This document shows positions 42,201-52,576 of a DNA stretch of 64,000 nucleotides, piece after piece. The notes beneath the pieces are model-generated. The model did not search any database. It was not told the origin of the DNA and was given only the letters and a program-made list of their open reading frames with translations. The stretch comes from Chlorophyllum brunneum (lineage: Eukaryota; Basidiomycota; Agaricomycetes; Agaricales; Agaricaceae): NCBI GenBank assembly GCA_963576785.1, contig OY756149.1:1-64000 (forward strand), given 5' to 3'. Every line of letters starts with the position of its first letter. The first letter of the stretch is position 1. A program made the position numbers and the translations under genes.

Positions 42201-43462
42201 ATGGTTCGTTTCGGAGAATTCAAGGAGTTGTGTGCGCATGCGACCAGTTACGCGCTATGCAACCTCTTTTACCTCCAGGTGTGACTTTTATTATTATTTT
42301 TAATTAGCGACCATGTTGATATTTGTATAGTTACAACGAGAAGCTCCTGAATTTCTGGGAGATGGAAGTCAACGACCATTCGCTCCCGTAGGCATAAACC
42401 CGGAGTGTGGTATTCCCAAACTTCATACGGAGGGCTCTCTATCGAATATCGCGAACAACGTTCTTTGTGGAGTGGGTATGATCATTACTGCGATTCTCCT
42501 GTGGGGTTGCCAGAAACGAATAGCAGCTGTCGGTACGTCTTTCTTTCCTTGTCAAGTTGATTACTGCTTCTGATAGGAGAGTCATTGTCGACTGCTTTAG
42601 GACGAGTGGAATTTCGCGCGTTGCTTGTGACGTACCTCGTGTCACTCCTCTTGCAATTAGTGACCACAGGGGCGTTGTTAGAGCAAGGAACACAAGCTTT
42701 AGGAGCACTCACGGCTATTCATGCTGGCGTTGTAGCTTCGTTTTTTTGGGTGCTGCTTTGGAATGCGGTCACGACAACACAGTTGTTGGATGATGGAAGA
42801 ATAGCGAGTATAGCAGTGAGTTGTTATCAGTTTCTTCTCCGAGAAGTGTAATTACATGTATCCGTTCAGATCATGCATGTGGGCCAATTCGCATTGTTCC
42901 TCGTGACAATGTATATTAGCCTTGATACTGCATTCGGGTTCACATCAACTTTCGGTTCCGCCTCGACTCCACCAGATTCACTCCGCAGTGTTGCTTTGTT
43001 CGTATTAACGAGTATATGGCCGGGAGCGTGCGTGTTTCTATTATTCATATAAGAACATTTTTGGTTGATCTTGAAATTTGTTTTGGTGATGCAGCTCTGC
43101 GTTGATTTCACTTTTTATCATTGGATATGTTGTCATACAAATTCTTCATGAAAGACGACCGTTTTGGATATACGTTGGAGCTGTGGTTGTTTTCATTGTT
43201 GCGCAAGTGTTTCGATTGAGTCCTGTGGGACCGTCCATTTGTGAAGTGAGTTTTTTTTTTTTGTTAGTGTCCAAGGTCATTCTTATTTGATGGTAGGCAT
43301 CGAATAATAGAGTGGATGGAACGTTCATTGCGACGTTTCTTGAGACAGTGACGATAGTTGTGATGTATTATGGATGGGCGGATATCACGAAGGGTGAGTT
43401 TTTTTTTCTTTGGGAGGGTTGGAACTGATAAATTTATAGCTTCTTGGGACGAGTCGATGTGA
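42201..43462 (+). CDS. CHS7: Chitin synthase export chaperone (Chs7 family), copy 2
   Basis: Second paralogue, with the same exon plan as copy 1. The start MVRFGEFKELCAHATSYALC at ATG 42201 is followed by NPECGIPK, the AAVGRVEFR loop, GALLEQGTQALGALTAIHAG, LWNAVTTTQLLDDGRIAS, FVLTSIWPGA, NNRVDGTFIATFLETVTIVV, and ASWDESM ending at TGA 43460-43462. Introns include gtgtgac...ttgtatag, gtacgtc...gctttag and gtgagtt...atggtag, all in frame. It is clearly diverged from copy 1 (an old duplicate), not part of the recent patchwork, although that patchwork begins within ~30 bp of its stop codon. Confidence 0.9.
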
Positions 43463-43489
43463 GGCACAGGGACACTTTTTTTTTGTATT

Positions 43490-43805
43490 AGTCTCTCGAG
43501 CTGTGGTGGAATATTATCACTTAGTGTTGACAAGAACTTGTTGGATGGTGACCTACAATTTTACGAGGGGTAGCGGGGGGAAGGATGTGAGCACATTCGA
43601 CAGAGTAGGGCATGTGTGTAATGGCACAACACTGTCCGGAAAGGGTGTCGGTGGCCTTGTGGATTGAGAGTTGAGAAACAACGACAAAAGGTTTGTTTGC
43701 ACGTGGGTGATCGCTTGAGGCGTTTACGACACTAACCTCTGCTCCCGCACTCGCCATAGCTAGGATAGACAAGACGTTCAAAGTGAATCCCTGTTCTTCA
43801 TACAT
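43490..43805 (-). pseudogene. HNH_2-like exon-1 fragment with internal deletion
   Basis: The promoter motif (ending ~43733) and an exon 1 remain, reading QCCAITHMPYSVECAHILPP. Most of the N-terminal half is deleted. Exon 2 is cut after LERL and runs into the 3' flank of CHS7 copy 2. Confidence 0.65.
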
Positions 43806-44154
43806 ATACCTTTCGGGCTTGTTCGATTCCCTTTGTAGACAAATAATGGGGATAATGCATTGATAGACCTGGACTGAGCGTACTGAATTTCCTTTCGACC
43901 GGACAGGATATAGGCATCTGGGGTTGCGTCATGGATGCCGGAACCCGACTTACGGGGAGCCGAACTACGAGCCAATTTGCTATGTCAGACACGGGTGTAC
44001 CCTTGGTGGTAAAGCATGCGGAAGGAGGAAGTAGTTGGCATTGTTCTGGGTCTCAAGGCCGTATAATGTTAAAATCTCGGTCCTCCATAGTGGGCGGTGG
44101 CCACTTTGAGGACGATGGCAGGATAATGATATTGTATAGCTTTATAGCCTAGGG

Positions 44155-44780
44155 AGGAAGTCGAGAGTGGTGTCGGCTGATGAGGAGAGTATGCCTGTGG
44201 AGAGTGAGGATGAGGACGACCAGGAAGATAGACGTTTGACTGGAAAGGGAGCCGCAAAGACTGTAGGGACCCCACAGCGCATGCCCCTTATGCAAGTCTC
44301 TGTTGTCCTTGACCCACCTCCTTCGGCCAAGACAACGCACGGACGTATTCTTCCAAGGGAAAAGGAAAAGCGAGAGCTGTCATAGGTGAAGGGGGCAGCT
44401 CGTCTTCTGAAGACGACGAAGTTGATGAGAACGAGGAACAAAAGAAGCCAGCTTCAAGACGAGGTTCGGCACGCCAGCTCAAGAAGACAGAAAGCGTCCA
44501 TATCGAGGCTGGTGAAAAGGCCACCAAACTCATATCGTCGCCTGTCAAAGCTATATCCGCTCCCGCTTCGAAACCGAAGTCGAAACACCGGCGGCAACCG
44601 TCCTCGTCGAAACTACCAGCACGCCGAGCGTCCTCGCCCCTTTCGTCAACGTACACACCTGATATTGACTTCAATGAACCGCCGGCAAAGAGAGGTGCAG
44701 CAGCCAAAGCGGAAGAAAAGTTGAAAGTGATGATGCCGGACGCGACGAAATTCGAAGCAGAGATGAGGAAAGCTAGGGAT
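44155..44780 (+). pseudogene. Copied linker fragment of the Rtt107/Brc1-like gene
   Basis: About 625 bp matching 29110-29724 at high identity with small indels. It encodes VSADEESMPVESEDEDDQED and DIDFNEPPAKRGAAAKAEEK. It covers only the disordered linker, has no BRCT domain, and a frame break occurs near 44335 (TTHGRIL in place of TTPRTYS). Confidence 0.85.
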
Positions 44781-45236
44781 AGGTTCAAGCGACCCAATAC
44801 ACAGTCCGCCAAATTTTATACGCCAGGAATATTCAAGATGATTTACCTGTAAAGGAACATCAAGTGCGCCTGGGAGAAAAGATGATTTGTCAATGTGCTA
44901 GATGCATTTTGGGGCAGGATATGGCGATACTCGAGGGCTAAGGTTGAGTGTGTCATGACGCAATGCCTCCCTGCAAGTAGTGAGTCACGCCATTTTGCGG
45001 CAGCGGACAAGGCCTGATGCTCAAATCATTCATAGTCAGTGTCGATCGAATCATCAGCTATAGCCAGAAAGGGACTCCCAGGAGCTGATTAACAAATGAA
45101 TCCACCAACGATGTATATCATTGGCACTTATTGAACGCCCAAATGTTCTCCATGACAGGCATCTTTGCTAGAGCTATTCAATTTCTCAGACTACAAATAC
45201 AATCGGAAGACATGTTCAGGTCATGCGTATATCAAG

Positions 45237-46484
45237 CTAGGACATGTCAGACATCTTGGAGGGACCTCCAGAACCAGGGTTCATCCTAGGTCGGGTCTCT
45301 TCCGAGTCCTCGTCATCGCCAACTTCATACAGGGTTCCCTCAGTCAGCATTTGATGATCCGATTCGTCGTCTTGGCGTTGGCGTTTGCGGGAACTCTTTG
45401 TGGGTGAGCGGAAACTCTGGTATTTGTTATAGGCATTACGGTATCCATTGTCGGAGGCACGAGCGGATCTAGTCTTCCTGGTGTTGGTGTCGGGATTGTT
45501 ACACGGAGCGACGTCTGGTTTACGGAATTTCGAGAAATCGGGGATTTTGCGGAGCCAGCTTTCGTAGATTGTCGCAGCCCTGGTTATCAAACTGCGCGTG
45601 GCTTCATCAAGATGAGACGCAGTGAAACGCTCCTCGAATTGCTCCAAAGCTGCTTTGATACCAATGTTACAGATCACAAAGTGAGGCTGGACATGGGACC
45701 TTATCGTCGGGAGACTCTCAAACGGAAAGAAGTATGGCCCGTCGAAGTCATTTGCGGTGACTTGCTGCTCAGTTGTAATATTTCTCTTGTACTGCCATAA
45801 TTGGAGCGCTTTGAGTTTGCATCCAGGGATGAGCTTATACACATAGGTGTCTTGCCTGTCATGCTGAGCGTGGTCCTGTGCCTAATATGACTTAACTGCA
45901 TCGGCGAAAGCGGGAGACCATTACCTTGATGAAGGCCCGAAATCCTTCGTCGGGGCGAGCCAAGGATGTACGCTCGAATAAACCATCGAGAATGCTTTTC
46001 TCGGGGAGTAAGATCCATTGAGTCTGGTCGAAGAGCCGGTGTAGAGAGGCGTTGACTTCAGATCATTGTCAGTGAGTGCTAGAGGATATCGAAGGACTGG
46101 AGTACTCACGCCTTATTACATTGTAGCGAGTGTCAACGTTTAAACTGCCCCATACCATACCCCAAGAATATTCGAGTCTCTCGAGCTGTGGTAGATTATC
46201 AGCACTTGTTATGGGCAGGAACAAGTTAGATGGTGACCCACGTCGTCGTGACGGGTAGCTCGGGGTAGGATGTGGGCATAATCAACAGAGTAGGGCGTGT
46301 GTGTAATGACACAACGTGGTCCGACAAGGGTTTCTGTGGCCTTGTCTACGCGCTTTTTGGCAGCATCTGACAAACTGCTACCTGTTTGCCTCACACCAGG
46401 GGTTTCGTGAGTAGGAGCAGGACCTGTAGGTGATTGTATGTATGGCTGATCGCGCGGATTGTCGGGGGTGGGAGGGCTGTCCAT
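45237..46484 (-). CDS. HNH_2-like nuclease-domain protein, inverted copy
   Basis: Near-identical counterpart of the gene at 23040, on the other strand. Exon 1 starts at ATG 46484 with the same N terminus (one K-for-N type change, KKRVDKATET). The exons keep AHIL, RYN and LHRLFD. The last exon runs to the MSDMS tail at 45237, with its own differences (LEQFEERFTASH). The promoter motif ends at 46582. It appears open throughout and so could be expressed. Confidence 0.72.
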
Positions 46485-46589
46485 GGGGTTGAGAGCTGAG
46501 GAAGAATGGTTAGTTGCTCTCAGATTCTCACTTCTTATGGTTTGCTAGGGCGTGGGAGAGCGCTTGACGCGTTTACGACACTAGCCTTG

Positions 46590-47240
46590 CTGTATCCACC
46601 ACATGCACACTTCCCAACCAAGTCAAAATGGAACGCTACAAAAAAAACACACGTATGGTATAAGCACTTCCGCCTACAACAACAAATCGAGCGAAAAGCC
46701 GGTGGACGAAAGGGATAATAATATGAGGGGAACAATTGACGCTGGGAACGCACCATACCAAATTTGCGTAGAACGATAGAGTCAGAGTCTGGAGAACAGG
46801 AGAAAGAAGGTAATAATGACGAGGTGGTGTAGCGTGACCTCCTGATGATGGTGATAGGATTTGATACATATAAATGAAGGGGAGAAGGTTCGGGGAAATA
46901 GGAACATCAGGTGTAATACCAGATTTATTGTTTTGAGGAAAGGTACTGTGTGGCGGACGCGATGTTTGTAGGAAGCCGGCAGAGTCGGAAATTTTATAGG
47001 ATAACAGAGCAGGAAGACGAGACCGGAAGGATCACGAGTAGTGGAAATACTCATCCCATGATTCTGGACACATGCGTCAGGAGTCAGCCCAAGTCCAAAT
47101 GGTTAAATTGTTATGTGCCTTCAGTTATATTTTCCGATATAAACGAACAATACGCCCACAGCAGCTGTATCCAACACCATCGCTACAAATGATAGTAATC
47201 TCCTGATTTGAGCCATAGATGGCGAAGACAGTAGTCTCCA
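46590..47240 (-). pseudogene. Inverted copy of the duplicated CHS7 tail
   Basis: Reverse-strand counterpart of 22309-22941, including the exon encoding the ETAAVGV-type motif (~47200-47140) and the flank with 'cctatcaccatcatcaggaggt'. It shows that the CHS7-tail/HNH fusion existed before the inverted duplication. Confidence 0.8.
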
Positions 47241-48326
47241 TCACGAACTCTTTGTGGGTATGCGGCCACTCTGGTATTTGTTATAGGCATCACGGTATCC
47301 GTTGTCAGAGGCACGAACAGATCTAGTCTTCCTGGTGTTGGTGTCGGGATTGTTACACGGAGCGACGTCTTGTTTACGGAATTTCGAGAAATCGGGGATT
47401 TTGCGGAGCCAGCTTTCGTAGATAAACACAGCTGTGGCTATCAATGTGCGCGTGGCTTCATCAAGATGAGATGCAGGGAAATGCTCCTTGAATATATGGC
47501 GCGAAGCTGCTTTGATACCAATGTTACAAATCACAAAGTGAGGCTGGACATGGGACCTTATCGTCGGGAGACCCTCGAACGGAAAGAAGTATGGCCTGTC
47601 GAAGTCATTTGCATTGACTAGCTCCTCAGTTGTAATATTTCTCTTGTACTGCCATAATTGGAGCGCTTTGAGTTTGCATCCAGGGATGAGCTTATATTCA
47701 TAGGTGTCTTGTTCGTCATGCTGGGCTTGGTCCTGTGCCTAATATGACTAAACTGCATTCGCGACAGTGGGAGATCGTTACCTTGATGAAGGCCCGAAAT
47801 CCTTTGTCGCGGCGTCGGCGCATACGCTCATATAAACCATCGAGAATTCGTTCTTCGGGGAGTAAGATCCATTGACTCTGGTCAAAGAGCCGGTGTAGAG
47901 AGGCGTTGACTTCAGATCATTGTCAGTGAGTGCTAGAGGATATCGAAGGATTGGAGTACTCACGCCTTATCACGTTGTAGCGAGTGTCAACATTTAAACT
48001 GCCCCATTCCATACCCCAAGAATATTCGAGTCTCTCGAGCTGTGGTGGAATATTAACACTTAGTGTTGACAAAAACTTGTTGGATGGTGACCTACAATTT
48101 TGCGAGGGGTAGCGGGCGGAAGGATGTGAGCACATTCGACAGAGTATGGTGTGTGTATAATGGCACAACACTGTCTGGTGGTGGCCTTGTCTCTGGCAGC
48201 ATCTGAATATTGATCATCAAACTTGTGCCTTGTACCAGAAGGATCGTCATTAGGACCAGGACCCACAGAGGGCGATGGTAGAAAGGGTCCATCATGCAGA
48301 TCGTTGGGCGTGGGGGGACTGTTCAT
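47241..48326 (-). pseudogene. Recombinant HNH_2-like copy truncated at the CHS7-tail junction
   Basis: Exons 1-3 (48326-47778) match the copy at 25136. The start of exon 4 matches that copy too, then switches to the version seen at 22050-22308 (IATAVFIYESWLRKIPDFSK) and ends in the CHS7 tail. It keeps AHIL, RYN and LHRLFD but lacks the native C terminus. Confidence 0.7.
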
Positions 48327-48984
48327 GTGGTTGAGAAAACGTTGAGGAAAAGTGACGAATGGTTAGCTAGTTGCTCTATACGATTTGTTATATATTTGGG
48401 CGTGGGAGGCCGCATGAGATGTTTACGACACTAGCCTTCTTGAGTATGTATTGTCGCAACATTATATCACCTACACCCCGATCGAGTGCGCATCACACAG
48501 GTATCATTAGTATCGCCTCTATCACCCAAGGAACAAGAAGTAAAATCCTCAAATACTATCGTTCTGGACCACCCATCTACTTACAGTCACGCCCACATCC
48601 AAGTCTGCCATGTGCCCTGTCAATGCATGTAGGGCGACTTTACTACGGTTCAATACTCTGTATTTAATGGTCATAAGAGGCAAATTCGGCACTGCTGTGA
48701 GAGGCTCACGCTCGATTAGGTTCAAGCGACCCAATACACAGTCCGCCAAATTTTATACACCAGGAATATTCAAGATGATTTACCTGTAAAGGAACATCAA
48801 GTGCGCCTGGGAGAAAAGATGATTTGTCAATGTGCTAGATGCATTTTGGGGCAGGATATGGCGATACTCGAGGGCTAAGGTTGAGTGTGTCATGACGGAA
48901 TGCCTCCCTGCAAGTAGTGAGTCACGCCATTTTGCGGTAGCGGACAAGGCCTGATGCTCAAATCATTCATAGTCAGTGTCAATC

Positions 48985-49551
48985 CACTGTGTGTAGTTTA
49001 GCATAAGCTCTGGGACTTTTTTTAAACTATTTTGAGCTATTTTTTAATAATATCTTCAGAATTAACAAAGATGATAATAGTGAACAAATATTAAAAATTG
49101 GTCAGATTTAACCCTTATACTTTTTTTTGTCAATTTGGTGCCTTATTTTATCTCAGCATGTTACACGCTGATCTAAATATAATTCAGAATAAGTCATCCA
49201 ACTCAAATATGAACTAATATAAAATTAAGTCCCTGATTTATTCAGAAATAAATAAATTGGACTATGGAAAACATTTTCTGAAAATTTCTCAACCTTTTTC
49301 AGTAGCCAAGCAGCAATATAAATTCAAGTAAAGTTCAAAGTCATTCTACAATAAGTCAAAGCACAGCTTTTTGATCAAACAATATATTTATACTGAGTTT
49401 GGACAAACATTTTTTCAGTTTTTGATCAAAATATGTGATATTACCTTAGGGTGAATGATTTGTGGCTTTATTTTATCATATTACATTGAATAATTTTGTG
49501 AATTAATCTCAAACAAATATGTGGTCTTGTGATTCAACATTAGGAGAATTA
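48985..49551. repeat. Left terminal inverted repeat
   Basis: About 567 bp matching the reverse complement of 51760-52326 with scattered, mostly transition-type differences. The inner edge coincides with the stop codon (TTA, 49549-49551) of the internal minus-strand ORF. Confidence 0.85.
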
Positions 49552-51249
49552 GTCTACTGATTCTTTGAATGAGGAAGATGGGAAATACATGACCATTGGT
49601 TGCATAGAAGGGTTTACAGACAGCATTTGGTGGTAAAATGGACCAGTGGGCCCCACTTTACCACAACCTTTTCCAGAATGTGGGCTGGACATTTTGTAGG
49701 TGTACATCAAATTGTAGCAGGGATTAATGGATGGAAGCACACACTGGAAGAAGACTTCTTGAGTGAACTTGGGGTAACTTGGATTGTAGGGCATGGCATT
49801 AACTATGTCCTGATAATCACAAGGAATCAGTATGACTGAATAAATGGCAGAGGCCATACTCACCCTGTACCCAAATTGACTGCTGATTTTGTCATCCAAT
49901 GCTCTCAAAAAGTTGGCTGCATCTGGATTATCACTGACCTGGATGAATAAAATACCAAGACGGTAGGGTAGAATGTGGTTATGGTCTTGATGTCAAGTAG
50001 CTTCAGTTATTACACTGTCCACCTTGTCAGCTAACCAGAAAAATCATTAATATTGCAATTTGATTCTAAGTATGGGGAGATCTCACTCGGGACACCATTT
50101 GTGATAACCATCATGACAATTGGTAGAGAGTTCCTAGTTGGGTCCTCAACATTGGAGAGGTATCTGTTGAAGATCTCCCAAAGTTTTACACTAGTGGGAG
50201 TTGATCCTATGAGGAGCTCACAATGAAGACCCAGCCAAACCAATTGGTCACACTTACCTTGTGGGCTGACAGAACCAGCAATGTTCTCAATTCAGTGATA
50301 ATCCTATAAAGAGTGTTATGGTAGGAGTACCAGAAATGGTAAGAGTCCCATCATCCTCACCTATCACTCTCACTTTGTTCACCAACCAACTCAGCAAGCA
50401 ACATAGGCCAGTCTGACTCCAGCAGAGGTGCTCATCATGGTCTGACATTGTAGCTGACTATACACATTTGTTTAACTTACAATATGTCTAGGAATAAGAA
50501 TACAGCCCCACAAGAAAGAAAGAAAAAATCAATTTCTGCTGCTCTGAATCAACACGAACCTTCTGCGCACCAATATCAACACTCATAGGTATCTTCACAA
50601 GGTATTATTTATCTTCTTTCCTTGCTGCTATTGCATGCTTACTCTCAGTTACAAAAGCCAACTTTGGCACTGGTGGAATGGCTAGGGAGCATTTATCACA
50701 TTCATTGGGAATCAAAAAGTATTTTAGAGTGATTAGGTCTACCCTAGCAAAAATCACCTGATGTGAACAGTAGGTACAAAGGTGGGAGTAAAGGACAAAT
50801 AGATAGAGACTTGTCAGTCGATAAATAAACAAAGTAGACTGGAAAATACAAACCTCACATTCATCTCTTCTGTATCATCTTTCTTTCCTGTCCTCTCAGT
50901 TTCATGCCCTCTCAGGTAATGGAACTCTTCTGATAGTCTTTGTAAGACACCAAAATTGCTGATGGGCTGGGTGATGAGACAGGTTCTGGCCAAGTATATC
51001 AAACACAGACAAGGGCCCTAGATTTAGTAGAAGGAATTTGGTAGGATCAAGGATTATGTGTTGGGGGGATTGGGAGGGTGGGTGTTGAAACTTCAAACAC
51101 AACATGGGAGCCTCCTTACTGCTGTCAATGGCAATAGACATCTTTACAACCACCTCCACAACTGCTGTCAAAGTTTGAGGATGGGGAAAATGGGTACCTG
51201 ACCCTAGAATTGTGTATGTCTGGGTTTTATCACTACTCTTGTCTAGCAT
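49549..51249 (-). CDS. Unknown multi-exon gene inside the TIR transposon
   Basis: A series of minus-strand exons between the TIRs. It begins near MLDKSSDKTQTYTILGSG (51249), passes LARTCLITQPISNFGVLQRL (~50,990) and VIFARVDLITLKYFLIPNEC (~50,750), and ends with RALDDKISSQFGYRVSMASA to SSSFKESVD at TAA 49551-49549. Intron positions are approximate. There is no DDE, helicase, zinc-finger or tyrosine recombinase motif that I can identify. It fills the whole interior, so it may be the element's own mobility gene or a captured host gene. Confidence 0.4.
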
Positions 51250-51759
51250 TATCCTGATATTTTATCAGAATTACAGAAACTACAGAATTACAGGAATTAC
51301 AGAATTACTAACCACCTCACCTTCTTGCTAGGGACATCCTTCCACAATTTAGATGCTAGTTTATTGCAGATGTGCAAAGAGGCTGATAGGAAGATTTATT
51401 CAGACTGTACTACTATAACTACATTCTTTTACATCAAAGATGATAATGGACATCAATCTTTTATCAACAATGCCTCAACTTCCCCTACTACTTACTCACC
51501 TGAATCTGAGAACAATGAGGTTGGTAGTAGCAAGAGCGGCACCAGCAACAACCTTTAACCCTCTGCTCCTCCTCATCCCACACATTGCATCACATTAACC
51601 TTTCAGCTCTGATTGCTGTATTCACCTTTGACGCCTCCATCACCAATTATAAATTCACCATTCACATAACAAAGTGTGAGTCTCTCAACTCATGACTGCC
51701 AGCTAGATGCAACTTTGAACTGCTGCGACAAGAGTTGGTATTATATTCATATTAATATA

Positions 51760-52326
51760 TGATTCTCTTAATGTTGAATCACAAGGCCATATATTTGTTT
51801 AAGATTAATTCACAAAATTATTCAATGTAATATGATAAAATAAAGCCACAAATCATTCACCCTAAGGTAATATCACATATTTTGATCAAAAGCTGAAAAA
51901 ATGTTTGTCCAAACTCAGTATAAATATATTGTTTGATCAAAAAGCTGTGCTTTGACTTATTGTAGAATGACTTTGAACTTTACTTGAATTTATATTGCTG
52001 CTTGGCTACTGAAAAAGGTTGAGAAATTTTCAGAAAATGTTTTCCATAGTCCAATTTATTTATTTCTGAATAAATCAGGGACTTAATTTTATATTAGTTC
52101 ATATTTGAGTTGGATGACTTATTCTGAATTATATTTAGATCAGCGTGTAACATGCTGAGATAAAATAAGGCACCAAATTGACAAAAAAAAGTATAAGGGT
52201 TAAATCTGACCAATTTTTAATATTTGTTCACTATTATCACATTTGTTAATTCTGAAGATATTATTAAAAAATAACTCAAAATAGTTTAAAAAAAGTCCTA
52301 GAGCTTACACTAAACTATACGCAGTG
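51760..52326. repeat. Right terminal inverted repeat
   Basis: Partner of 48985-49551. The outer end reads ...CTAAACTATACGCAGTG. Small differences from the left copy (for example GCGTAT against GTGTGT near the tip) show some age. Confidence 0.85.
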
Positions 52327-52533
52327 AATCAAATCATCAGCTATAGACAGAAAGGGACTCCCAGGAGCCAATTAACAAATGAATCTGCCAATAATGTTAG
52401 AAGAGGTATATCATTGGTACTTATTGAATACCCAAATGTTCTCCATGACAGGCATCTTTACTAGAGTTATTCAATTTCTTAGACTACAAATACAATTGGA
52501 AGACATATTCAGGTCATGCATATATCAGGCTTG
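52327..52533. repeat. Continuation of the interrupted HNH-flank duplication
   Basis: Matches 45050-45237 and, inverted, 24290-24475, with more point changes. It confirms that the transposon at 48985 landed inside the inverted duplication. Homology stops near 52533 at 'catatatcaggct'. Confidence 0.8.
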
Positions 52534-52550
52534 TTAATGGTGTGTGTTAG

Positions 52551-52576
52551 CAATACCAATACCAATACCAATACTG
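52551..52576. repeat. Short (CCAATA)n microsatellite
   Basis: Four tandem CAATAC-type units lie between the duplication edge and the start of the exonuclease gene. Confidence 0.8.

Larger units (their letters stand above)
43463..48984 (-). repeat. Inverted patchwork of segments copied from 21-34 kb
   Basis: Reading from 48984 downward, the source segments are ~24480-26080 (48984-47370), ~22165-24745 including the CHS7 tail and HNH gene (47370-44783), 29110-29724 (44780-44155), 33960-34378 (44152-43735) and 21128-21495 (43733-43490). Every block is in the same inverted orientation relative to its source. The joins (about 44155, 43735 and 43495) show little or no shared sequence. The first join lies within highly similar HNH exons and could be homologous. 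Confidence 0.85.
48985..52326. mobile_element. AT-rich 3.3-kb TIR DNA transposon carrying an unknown gene
   Basis: The element starts CACTGTGTGTAGTTTAG and ends with the complement CTAAACTATACGCAGTG. It has ~567 bp terminal inverted repeats and is flanked by AATC on both sides (48981-48984 and 52327-52330). The empty site is visible twice: at 24470-24485 and 45035-45060 the same flanks are continuous with a single AATC. CACTG ends with a short target duplication fit the CACTA/Mirage/Chapaev group best, but I recognise no transposase inside, so it may be non-autonomous or of a new type. It is markedly more AT-rich than its flanks. Confidence 0.88.

Noticed and set aside
41739..42239. 166-codon minus-strand ORF before CHS7 copy 2
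   Set aside because: Arg-rich, no domain, overlaps the CHS7 start and promoter; probably random.
48060..48326. Overlapping short ORFs in two frames of HNH exon 1
   Set aside because: Only the frame with CAIIHTPYSVECAHIL joins to exon 2; the others are shadows.
43463..48984. Helitron with captured gene fragments
   Set aside because: Fragment capture fits, but there is no Rep/helicase gene, no clear 5'-TC and CTRR hairpin end, and all pieces come from within 27 kb in one inverted orientation. Template switching is simpler.
48985..52326. hAT transposon
   Set aside because: The tips resemble CAGTG/CACTG, but the target duplication is AATC (4 bp), not 8 bp, and no hAT transposase motif is seen.
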